Assembly: GCF_006716745.1 (NCBI RefSeq)
Contig: NZ_VFPP01000001.1
Coordinates: 4,588,001 to 4,652,000 of the forward strand
DNA length: 64,000 nucleotides
Source of the DNA: Saccharothrix saharensis
GTDB lineage: Bacteria > Actinomycetota > Actinomycetes > Mycobacteriales > Pseudonocardiaceae
Direction: 5' to 3'
Positions 53,275 through 61,194 of this stretch are shown here, one piece after another. Position numbers and translations under genes: made by a program. Every line of letters begins with the position of its first letter. Positions within the stretch are counted from its first letter, which is position 1. Under the pieces are notes generated by a model. That model was not told the origin of the DNA. It was given only the letters and a program-made list of their open reading frames with translations, and ran no database searches.

Positions 53275-55254
53275 ATGCCGCGGATGTCTGCCAGGTTCGG
53301 CTTGGTCGTGGCCGTGGTGGCGGCCGGGCTCGCGACGCCCGCCGCCCAGGCCGCGCCCGCGCCCGTCGCCACCCGGGCCGCACTGGACCCCGCGCTCGTC
53401 GCGGGCCGGGGCGCGGACGTCGCGTTCGTCGAGCAGGAAGCCGAGAACGCGGCCACGACCGGCACGGTCATCGGACCCGACCGCACGGCCTACACGCTGC
53501 CGTCGGAGGCGTCGGGGCGGATGGCGGTCCGGCTCGCGCCCGGCGAGCACGTCGAGTTCACCCTGCCCGCGGCCGCCAACGCGATCACCGTCCGCTACAG
53601 CATCCCGGACGCGCCGACCGGCGGTGGCATCACCGCGCCCCTGGACGTGACGGTGAACGGCAAGCACCGCCGCACGATGACGCTGACCTCGCAGTACGCG
53701 TGGCTCTACAACCAGTACCCCTTCACCAACGACCCGAACGCCGACCTGCTGCACCCGGACTGGTGGATCACCGAGTGCGCGTGCGTGCCGTCCCGGACCA
53801 CGCCCGCGCCCGTCATCCACAAGCCGTTCCGCCCCAGCCACTTCTACGACGAGCAGCGCCTGAAGCTCGGCCGGACCTTCCGCGCCGGCGACCGCGTCCG
53901 CCTCACCGCACCCTCGGGCACGAACGCCGAGTGGACCGTGATCGACTTGCTGGACACCGAGCTGGTGGCCCCGCCGCACGTCAACCCGTACGCGGCGAAC
54001 GTGCTGCTGTTCGGCGCGGACCCGACCGGCCGGCGCGACTCGGCCGACGCCCTCGACCGCGCCATCGCGTTCGCCCGGCGCCACCGGCTCCCGGTGTACC
54101 TGCCGCCCGGCACGTTCCAGGTCAACCGGCACATCGTCGTGGACGACGTGACCATCGAAGGCGCGGGCAACTGGCACACCGCGGTCAAGGGCCGGGAGGT
54201 CGCCCTCCCGGCACCCGCGCCGGACGGCTCCGTCCACACCGGAGTCGGCTTCTACGGCAAGCCCGCGGCCGAGGGCGGCAGCCGCGACGTCCACCTGCGC
54301 GGGTTCGCCATCGAGGGGGACGTGCGCGAGCGGATCGACACCGACCAGGTCAACGGGATCGGCGGGGCTTTCCGCGACTCCACCATCAGCGGCCTGCACA
54401 TCCGCCACACCAAGGTCGGCCTGTGGTTCGACGGTCCGATGTCGAACGTGTCGATCACCGACACCATCGTGGTCGACCAGGTCGCCGACGCGCTGAACTT
54501 CCACACCGGTGTCACGGACTCGGTGGTGCGCAACAACTTCATCCGCAACACCGGTGACGACGGCCTGGCCATGTGGTCGGAGCACCGGCAGAACGCCCGC
54601 AACCGGTTCGAGCGCAACACCGTGCAGTCGCCCGTGCTGGCCAACGGGATCGCGTTGTACGGCGGCACGGACAACGCGGTGGTCGGCAACCTGGTCGCCG
54701 ACCCCGTGCGCGAGGGCAGCGGCATCCAGCTCGGGTCGCGGTTCGGCGCGCAACCGTTCACCGGGCAGGTCCTGATCACCGACAACACGACCGCGCGGGC
54801 CGGGACGTTCGAGCTCAACTGGCGGATCGGGCTCGGCGCGATCTGGTTCTACGCGCTGGAGCGGGACCTCGACGCGGACGTGCGGGTGGTCGGCAACCAC
54901 TTCCTGGACAACACCTACAACGCGATCATGTTCGTGAGCGAGTGGTCGGTGAAGGACCTGCACTCGATCACCAACGTGCACTTCCGGGACGTGCGGGTGG
55001 ACGGGACGGGCACGTCGGTGGTGAGCGCGCGGGCGGCCGGGTCGGCGTCGTTCGAGAACGTCGACGCCCGCAACGTCGGCGCGGTGCCGGTGAACAACTG
55101 CGGGTCGTTCCACTTCCCGGCCACCGGGTCGGAGTTCGCGCTGACCGACCGGGGCGGCAACGACGGCTGGCTCGCGCCGTGGCTGCTGCCGAACACGATC
55201 ACGTGCGACGACCGGCCGGTGGTCGTGCCGCCGCCCGCGCCCTCGCGGTGGTGA
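53275..55254 (+). CDS. Secreted right-handed beta-helix glycoside hydrolase (possibly GH87 mycodextranase type)
   Basis: 659 residues. The signal peptide MPRMSARFGLVVAVVAAGLA ... AQA is clear. A CBM6/35-like domain comes first (about 55-220, VEQEAENAATTG ... AVRLAPGEHVEFTLP). It is followed by a pectate-lyase-type parallel beta-helix: NVLLFGADPTGRRDSADALDRAIAFA, LPVYLPPGTFQV, DDVTIEGAGNWHTAV, then repeated N-x-x-I/V rungs. This arrangement fits alpha-1,3-glucanase or related enzymes; I infer GH87 from architecture, without catalytic proof. It would act on extracellular polysaccharide. Confidence 0.78.
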   Translation: MPRMSARFGLVVAVVAAGLATPAAQAAPAPVATRAALDPALVAGRGADVAFVEQEAENAATTGTVIGPDRTAYTLPSEASGRMAVRLAPGEHVEFTLPAAANAITVRYSIPDAPTGGGITAPLDVTVNGKHRRTMTLTSQYAWLYNQYPFTNDPNADLLHPDWWITECACVPSRTTPAPVIHKPFRPSHFYDEQRLKLGRTFRAGDRVRLTAPSGTNAEWTVIDLLDTELVAPPHVNPYAANVLLFGADPTGRRDSADALDRAIAFARRHRLPVYLPPGTFQVNRHIVVDDVTIEGAGNWHTAVKGREVALPAPAPDGSVHTGVGFYGKPAAEGGSRDVHLRGFAIEGDVRERIDTDQVNGIGGAFRDSTISGLHIRHTKVGLWFDGPMSNVSITDTIVVDQVADALNFHTGVTDSVVRNNFIRNTGDDGLAMWSEHRQNARNRFERNTVQSPVLANGIALYGGTDNAVVGNLVADPVREGSGIQLGSRFGAQPFTGQVLITDNTTARAGTFELNWRIGLGAIWFYALERDLDADVRVVGNHFLDNTYNAIMFVSEWSVKDLHSITNVHFRDVRVDGTGTSVVSARAAGSASFENVDARNVGAVPVNNCGSFHFPATGSEFALTDRGGNDGWLAPWLLPNTITCDDRPVVVPPPAPSRW

Positions 55255-55277
55255 CCAGGGCGTGACGACGGCGTGGC

Positions 55278-55667
55278 CGCGCTCGCGGCCTCGTCCGGCG
55301 GATAGGTGCGGTCCAGCACGGGCGTGACCGCGCCGGCTTCGACCAGGTCGCGGAGCGGCACCAGGTCGTCCAGCCGGTCCTCGGGCACGAGCGGCCGGGC
55401 CCCGGTGCCCGGGAACGGCGCGGCCGGCAGCGCCCGGAACCACCGCTCGGGCCCCATCACCTCCGTCGTGGTCACACCGGCGCCGACCGCCTCCACCGTG
55501 CCGGCGAGCTACGAGCCGGGCACCTCGTTGCGCGGCTGCCGCACCCCGGCCACCGGCCGTGCCGCGCAGGGCAGGCCGCGCAGGATGTGCCGGTCCGAGC
55601 CGGGGACCGCGGCGGCGCGCAGCCGCAGCACTTCTTCGGGGACGCCGTACGCGTCCAGGGGTGACAC
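55278..55667 (-). pseudogene. Eroded zinc-type alcohol dehydrogenase (MDR family) remnant
   Basis: On the minus strand one frame reads SPLDAYGVPEEVLRLRAAAV, then DRHILRGLPCAARPVAG, RQPRNEVPGS, an in-frame TAG, and LAGTVEAVGAGVTTTEVMG, then jumps to a C-terminal DDLVPLRDLVEAGAVTPVLD. The TAG stands where intact relatives have the Asp of PGSD-x-AG. About 200 residues of the cofactor domain are missing between the parts. This is a decayed MDR quinone or alcohol oxidoreductase gene, and its presence marks a site of gene loss. Confidence 0.8.
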
Positions 55668-56217
55668 GTGCGGTTCTTCCGCCGGTAGCCCGTCACCGGC
55701 ACGGCCCAGGACGACCACGCCGTACCCGGGTACACCAGGATCCTCTTCTCCTCGTACGACATCGCACACCGACCGCCGGGCGATCGCTTGCCTCGACGAT
55801 TCCGCGACCGCACCGACGCACTGAGCGCACGCAGGGAAAACCGGGCACCGCGACCCCATTCCGAACATCGTTCATCGACAGGGTGTCGAATCGGCACCGA
55901 CCACTCGGAATTCGCAGTCGACGGGAATACAAATAGTTTTCACGGACTCCCACCAGGAGAGCTACCTGCATAAATGCGGACTTCACGCCAGTAGTTCAAG
56001 ATCACTAACAAGTGGATCTTCACCGTTAAGAACCAAAGCGCCACCCCCACGTGCGCACCTCCGGCGACCATGTAACCTTCCGCTTCACCCACGACAGAAA
56101 CATCACCCCGATAAGCACCGAATCGGACGTATCGGTGGGCAACTGAAGGCATGAACCGTCACGCACAGAGTCGATCAAGGTGCGGTTCTCGCTGGGGAAC
56201 CGCGACGGGAGATCGCA
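55668..56217. other. Gene-poor, less GC-rich stretch before the cyclase system
   Basis: No gene I can support. From about 55830 to 56160 the sequence is visibly richer in A and T than anything nearby (for example around 55925-55945 and 56000-56030), and short open frames there lack ribosome-binding sites. The change of composition, next to a pseudogene and just before the five-gene signalling cluster, suggests an old insertion boundary. It should hold the promoter of the Crp/Fnr-like gene. Confidence 0.55.
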
Positions 56218-56934
56218 TTGTCCCAAGCATCAGACCACCACGCCTGGCTGCCCGGAACGTACCTCTTCCGCCTCAGCGGTGACGTGCGGAACGGCCTGCT
56301 TTCTCTCGGCGGCCAGCGCGTCGTGCGGACCAACGAGCACTTGACCCGGCAGGGCGACCGCGAGACGGGCGTGTTCCTCCTCCGGTCGGCGGCCTCCGGA
56401 GGCGCGGTGTGCGCGAAGGTCACCCGGCTGGCACCCAACGGCTCCGAAGCGCTGCTCGGCGTCCGCGTCACCGGTGACGTGATCGGCGAGGGTGCCGCGC
56501 TGCGACAGGACCGGACCCGCTCGGCCACCGTGACGGCCTGCACCGACCTCCTCGTGCAAGTCGTCGAACGACGGCAGTTCCTGGCCTACCTCGACCGCAA
56601 CCCCGAGGCGTGGCAAGCGTTGTGCGGGCTGATCACCGATCGCCTCGAGTGGGCCAACCGCAGACGCGCCGAGTTCGCCTCGTATGACGTCAAGGTGCGG
56701 TTGGTGCGCGTGCTGCTGGACTTGGCCGAGGCACACGGCGTACCGGGTCCACTCGGGATCGACCTCGGCGTCGACGTCTCGCAGGAGGAGCTGGGTCGGC
56801 TGATCGGCGCCAAGCCGGATGCGGTCGGCATCGCGCTGAAAGCGCTCAAGGCCAAGGGATTGGTGACGGCGCGCTACCGGGGTGTCCGCATCCGGGACCT
56901 CGAGGCGTTGCGCCGCACCGCGGATGACGACTGA
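56218..56934 (+). CDS. Crp/Fnr-family regulator with cyclic-nucleotide-binding-like domain
   Basis: 238 residues from the TTG at 56218, with GGGAG 6 nt upstream. Residues about 15-130 are a cNMP-binding-like beta-roll (NEHLTRQGDRETGVFLLRSA ... GDVIGEGAALRQDRTRSATVTA), a long helix follows (LITDRLEWANRRRAEFA), and a Crp-type winged helix lies at about 180-225 (VSQEELGRLIGAKPDAVGIALKALKAKGLV). The usual phosphate-binding pocket pattern G-E-x-x ... R-x-A-T is partly kept (GEGAALRQDRTRSATV). It is 93 nt upstream of the cyclase-like gene in the same direction. It is the natural candidate to sense the cyclase product and control the operon. Confidence 0.85.
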   Translation: MSQASDHHAWLPGTYLFRLSGDVRNGLLSLGGQRVVRTNEHLTRQGDRETGVFLLRSAASGGAVCAKVTRLAPNGSEALLGVRVTGDVIGEGAALRQDRTRSATVTACTDLLVQVVERRQFLAYLDRNPEAWQALCGLITDRLEWANRRRAEFASYDVKVRLVRVLLDLAEAHGVPGPLGIDLGVDVSQEELGRLIGAKPDAVGIALKALKAKGLVTARYRGVRIRDLEALRRTADDD

Positions 56935-57027
56935 TCCCGACTTCGCTGGATCCCGGATTTTTCCGAAGTGTGCGGCACGACCGCCACGCAGACTCTTCGC
57001 ACACCACCACACGCGGAGGAAGCCACC

Positions 57028-57780
57028 GTGGACGACGACTTCACCCGGCGCGTCCTGCTCAGCTTGGACGTGGAGAACTACAGCGCGCGCACCGACGTCG
57101 AGCAGGAACGTGTGCAGCACGCCCTGGCGGACGTCATGCGGGACACCGCCGAGCGGGCGGGCTTCGACCGGTCCCGGTGGTCGGTCCAGGGCACCGGTGA
57201 CGGTGAGCTCTCCGTGCTGCCCGCGGACACCCCCGAGAAACGCGTCATCGACGACCTGCCCCGGGCGTTGGCCGAGTCGCTCGCCGCGCACAACGGCGGT
57301 GCGCCGCACGAGCTGAAGCTGCGGCTGCGCGTGGCGGTGCACCAAGGACTCGTGCGCGAGACGCCGTACGGCCACGCCGGTGCGGGCGTGACGATGGTGA
57401 GCCGCATCCTGGACAGCGACCCCGGTCGGCTCGCGTTGCGCGAGTGCCCCGCGGCCGACCTGGTGCTCCTGCTGTCGCCGCTGCTCTACGCGGACCTGGT
57501 GGTGCAGGGCCACACCAGGCTGTCACCGCGGGACTTCCGCGAGGTGCCGGTGGTCGCCAAGACGTTCGACAGCACGGCCTGGCTGCACGTGCCGGGCGCC
57601 GACGTGCGGTCACTGGCCCTGGACACGGTCCGGCGGCCCGCCGCCGGACCCGAACCCGGACCCGGACCCGCGTCCACGCCGGGAGCACCGCTCGCGCCGA
57701 ATGGGCACAACACGACGGTGCACGGTGGCGTGCACGGCCACAACGTCGTCATCGGCGTGCAGAACCGGGTCGGGCGATGA
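57028..57780 (+). CDS. Class III nucleotide-cyclase-like protein with RHIM-like C-terminal tail
   Basis: 250 residues from the GTG at 57028, with GGAGGA 7 nt upstream. The core resembles a class III cyclase: a first metal Asp in LLSLDVENYSA (near residue 14), a WSVQGTGDGELSV loop with the second Asp near 55, and LRLRVAVHQGLV and GVTMVSRILDS later. Whether the substrate-specifying Lys/Asp pair is kept cannot be judged by eye. After a Pro/Gly-rich spacer the protein ends HNTTVHGGVHGHNVVIGVQN, a Gly/His/Val motif like the RHIM and bacterial amyloid-signalling tails. Its stop overlaps the ATPase start (ATGA). I infer a signal-making sensor. Confidence 0.72.
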   Translation: MDDDFTRRVLLSLDVENYSARTDVEQERVQHALADVMRDTAERAGFDRSRWSVQGTGDGELSVLPADTPEKRVIDDLPRALAESLAAHNGGAPHELKLRLRVAVHQGLVRETPYGHAGAGVTMVSRILDSDPGRLALRECPAADLVLLLSPLLYADLVVQGHTRLSPRDFREVPVVAKTFDSTAWLHVPGADVRSLALDTVRRPAAGPEPGPGPASTPGAPLAPNGHNTTVHGGVHGHNVVIGVQNRVGR

Positions 57781-59771
57781 CCGGGCAGCAGACGCAGGAG
57801 CACGCTCCGACTCCGACCGACGAATCCGTGGAGAACCCGGCACCGCGGTACGACCGGGCAACGCTGAACGAGGTCCAGGTCAACCTCTACAGCCCTCGGT
57901 TCGAGCGCGCGGTGCTCGGTGCGCAGACGGTGGCCGGGTGGTCCGGGCGGCCGCTCACCCGGGCCACGGGTCGCGTCGACGACGGCGACATCTCCGCGCT
58001 CAGCCGGTTCGTCAGCCCGGAGGGCTTCGGCACGGCGGTCGAACGGCTCGCCGTCGACCACCTCCTGGTCCTGTGCGGCGCGCCGGGCACGGGCAAGCGG
58101 TCGTCGGCGCTGTCGCTGCTGCGCCAGGTCACCGACCAGCCGCTCTACCTGATGTCGCCGCACGTGTCACCGACCGAGTTGGCCGAGTACGAGTACGAGT
58201 CGGGGTGCGGCTACCTCGTGGTCGACCGCGTCACCGAGTACGGCGGTGACCCCGACTTCGAGTGGCGCGTCGTGCGCGACCGCGTCCGGGACCGGAAGTG
58301 CTACCTCGTCATCACCGAGCCGCCGACCCCCGCCGTCGACCGTGCCTGCCACGTCGTCTGGCACCCGCCGGCGGCCGAGCGCGTGCTGCGGGCGTACTGG
58401 GACGGCACGCTGCCTGCCGACGAGGAACCGGTGCTGCACGAGGCGCTGGAATCGATCGACAGCGTCCGCGACGTGGTCGGGCTCGCCGAGCGACTCGGCC
58501 GGGGACTGCCTCTCGACCAGGCGCTCGAGCACCTCGACGCGCGCATCCGGCTCGAGGTGGAGGAGTGGTTCGAGGAGGCCGACCGGCGCCGGGTGCTGGA
58601 GGTCACCGCGCTCGCGTTCGGCGCCGGTGTGGACGAGAGGACGTTCGAGGCCGCGCTGGGGTTGTTGCAGCAGGTCCTGGAACGCGACGTGCCACCGGCC
58701 GCGGACGAGGCGCAGGAGCACGACCGCCTCCCGCAGCTGCGCCGGGGTCTGCTGACCAACGAGCTGGTGGCCACCTCGACGTTGCACACCGACCTGGGCA
58801 CGCGCGGCGCGTTGCGGTTCGCCCGGCCCGAGCACCACCGACACGTGCTGGCGCAGCTGTGGCAGCGCATGGACGTCGTGTTCTGGGATGCGGTCGTCGA
58901 GTGGCTGGACGAGGTCGTCACCAAGCCGGAGTACGAGGTGCCGATCGCGGTGGGCCTGGCCGAACTCGCCGCCATCGCCCTGGACGAGGTGGTGCGCGTG
59001 CTCGACCGGTGGGCACGTGGCGCCCGGCGTGCGGCGGGTCGACGGGTGGCGGTCTACGTCCTGCACCTGATGGCCTACGACGAGGTGCTGGCGCCCGCGG
59101 CGCTGAAGATCGCGACGGGCTGGGTCGAGCAGGGCAAGCCGCAGCAGCGGTGGGTCGCGGCGATGGCGTTCATCGGCGGGCTCGGCGCCCGCTACCCGCA
59201 CGACGCGCGTCGCCGCCTCTGGCGCGTGTGCACCCAGTCGCACGCGGTGGACGGTGACGTCGAGCACGTCTTCGGTGAGCTGTTCGCCACGCTGGTTCGC
59301 GACACCGACAACGCCCACCTGGTCCTGCACTACTTGTGGGGCAAGGTGGAGCACTTCACCGCGCCGGGTGTGCGACCGGCGAGCCGTGCGGTCGCCATGC
59401 GCACCGCGCTCGCGTTGCTGGAGGCGCGGAAGCCGGACGCCAAGCGGTCCGCCGTGCTCCTGCACCTCGAAGAACACCCGGAGCACCGCGACGTGGTCGC
59501 TCGTCTGCTCGCGCGCGTGCTGGTCTTCCGACCGCTGCGCCTGCGGGCGATCAAGGCGCTGCGTGCCCTGCTGGAAGACATGGCCGAGAACGACCCCCGC
59601 GCCAGGACGAGCGCACGCGACCTGGGCGTGTCACTGCACTCCGCCCTGCCCGCCGGGGAGCACGCGGCCCTGGACGCGGACTTCCGCGTCGTGGTCGCGC
59701 GCCGGCCCGACACCGACATCAAGTCCCTCGTGGACGCCGTTCTCGACGCGCTCAAGGGACGCGTCTCCTGA
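57777..59771 (+). CDS. P-loop ATPase with C-terminal alpha-solenoid (STAND-like)
   Basis: 664 residues from the ATG at 57777, overlapping the cyclase-like stop by 4 nt. The N-terminal 50 residues are polar with VQVNLYSPRFERAVLGAQ. Walker A is GAPGTGKRSS (101-110), and a probable Walker B is CGYLVVDRVTEY (about 140-150). A winged-helix-like region follows. From about 350 to the end it is a helical repeat array (LAELAAIALDEVVRVLDRW, KIATGWVEQGKPQQRWVAAMAFIG). It has no recognised nuclease, TIR or protease domain. It is probably the switch ATPase of the operon. Confidence 0.75.
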   Translation: MTGQQTQEHAPTPTDESVENPAPRYDRATLNEVQVNLYSPRFERAVLGAQTVAGWSGRPLTRATGRVDDGDISALSRFVSPEGFGTAVERLAVDHLLVLCGAPGTGKRSSALSLLRQVTDQPLYLMSPHVSPTELAEYEYESGCGYLVVDRVTEYGGDPDFEWRVVRDRVRDRKCYLVITEPPTPAVDRACHVVWHPPAAERVLRAYWDGTLPADEEPVLHEALESIDSVRDVVGLAERLGRGLPLDQALEHLDARIRLEVEEWFEEADRRRVLEVTALAFGAGVDERTFEAALGLLQQVLERDVPPAADEAQEHDRLPQLRRGLLTNELVATSTLHTDLGTRGALRFARPEHHRHVLAQLWQRMDVVFWDAVVEWLDEVVTKPEYEVPIAVGLAELAAIALDEVVRVLDRWARGARRAAGRRVAVYVLHLMAYDEVLAPAALKIATGWVEQGKPQQRWVAAMAFIGGLGARYPHDARRRLWRVCTQSHAVDGDVEHVFGELFATLVRDTDNAHLVLHYLWGKVEHFTAPGVRPASRAVAMRTALALLEARKPDAKRSAVLLHLEEHPEHRDVVARLLARVLVFRPLRLRAIKALRALLEDMAENDPRARTSARDLGVSLHSALPAGEHAALDADFRVVVARRPDTDIKSLVDAVLDALKGRVS

Positions 59772-59787
59772 CTTGGAGCGACGACGC

Positions 59788-61194
59788 ATGGAGAAGCAGC
59801 CGTACCCGGTGATCACCGAACGCGTGCTCGAACCGCTGCCGCCGAAGCGGCTGTTCAGCCGCAGCCGCGGTCGCCTGCGGGAGGAGGTGCCGCTCGTGCT
59901 CGCCGGGCACCAGCTCGTGTACCGCACTCGCAACCAGCTCGTCCTGGACACGACCGACCTGCCGCTCGACTCGCCGACCGTGGTGGACGCCTCCCACGTC
60001 TCGGTCGTGGACGTCACCGCGGACACCGAGGTGGTCGCCGAGCTGGTCATCCCGTCGCGTGACGCGGCGAACTTCACGCTCCGCGTGGCGTTCCTGTGCA
60101 CCGTCGTGGATCCGGTCGCGGTCGTCGGCGCCGGCGGGAGTGACGCGGTCGCACTGCTGACCGGCTACCTCAAGGGGCACCAGCGGATCTTCCAGCTCGG
60201 CTTGGACTACGACCTCGCGGACATCAACGACCTGCGCCGCAAGCTCGACGCGCAGGTCCGGGCGTACCACACGATCGAGCCGCCGGAGTTCGCCGGCCTC
60301 GCCGTCACGCTCGCCAGCGTCGAGGTCATGACGCCCGAGCAGGTCGCCGAGCTGAGGGCGAGGCTGCGGGAGGCCGAGGGGACGCACGTGGTGAAGACCA
60401 CGCAACTCGGCCACGACCACCGGCTGCACGACCTGGAGCAGATCCACCGGCAGTCCGCCGAGGTGCAGGACACCGAGCACGCGAGCTCGCTCGACGCGCT
60501 GAGGCGTGCGCACGCGCGCCGGGAGCTGGACCGCACCACGCGGGCGGTGGGCTCGGACCCGGTCGCCGCGCTCTACCTCGCCCACGCCGCGGGCGAGATC
60601 AGCACGCGGGAGGTCGCCGACGAGCTGCGCCGGCTGCGCGAGCGCGAGGTCGAGCAGGACCGCGAGGACCTGCGGGAGGCGATCGCGAACGAGCGGGCGC
60701 GGGACCAGCTGCGGTGGGAGGCGGAGCGGGCCGACGTGCGGCACCGGCAGGAGAGCGAGCTGCGGCTCGAGACGTGGGCGCACGAGGACCACCGGTTCGA
60801 GATCGAGGCGACCGCCAGGCGGCGGGACGCCGAGCGGCAGTTCGGCCTGGAGCAGTCCCGCGTGAGGCGGGAGGCCGAGCGCGCCGACGAGTTGCGCCGG
60901 GCCGAGTGGGAGCGCGAGGACCGGCACCTGGCGCGGGCGGAGGCGTTGCAGAAGCTGAACGCGCAACTGGACGCGGTCAAGGCGCTGGCCGCGAGCGGCC
61001 ACCTCGACACCGCCAACCTCGGGCCCGGCGTGCACCAGCTCGTCACCAACCTGCTCGGCAGCCGCACGAGGGCGGTCGACGCGACTGCTTCCCCCGATGA
61101 GGAGCGGGCGATCCCCGCGCCGCCGGCACAACCGGACGCGCCGGCGGACGACGACATCGTGGACGACGACCGCAGCACGAAGGTGGAGGCATGA
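59788..61194 (+). CDS. SPFH/band-7-like protein with long coiled coil
   Basis: 468 residues from the ATG at 59788, 16 nt after the ATPase. The first 205 residues resemble an SPFH domain (VVDVTADTEVVAELVIPSRDAANFTLRVAFLC, shown in part; CTVVDPVAVV, LTGYLKGHQ, LRRKLDAQVRAY, VEVMTPEQVAELRARL). From about 206 to 395 a long charged coiled coil rich in Arg, Glu and Ala follows (LREREVEQDREDLREAIANE). The C-terminal tail is acidic. SPFH proteins build membrane-bound rings; there is no obvious membrane helix here, so membrane contact may come through the next gene product. The start of that gene overlaps its stop (ATGA). Confidence 0.75.
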   Translation: MEKQPYPVITERVLEPLPPKRLFSRSRGRLREEVPLVLAGHQLVYRTRNQLVLDTTDLPLDSPTVVDASHVSVVDVTADTEVVAELVIPSRDAANFTLRVAFLCTVVDPVAVVGAGGSDAVALLTGYLKGHQRIFQLGLDYDLADINDLRRKLDAQVRAYHTIEPPEFAGLAVTLASVEVMTPEQVAELRARLREAEGTHVVKTTQLGHDHRLHDLEQIHRQSAEVQDTEHASSLDALRRAHARRELDRTTRAVGSDPVAALYLAHAAGEISTREVADELRRLREREVEQDREDLREAIANERARDQLRWEAERADVRHRQESELRLETWAHEDHRFEIEATARRRDAERQFGLEQSRVRREAERADELRRAEWEREDRHLARAEALQKLNAQLDAVKALAASGHLDTANLGPGVHQLVTNLLGSRTRAVDATASPDEERAIPAPPAQPDAPADDDIVDDDRSTKVEA

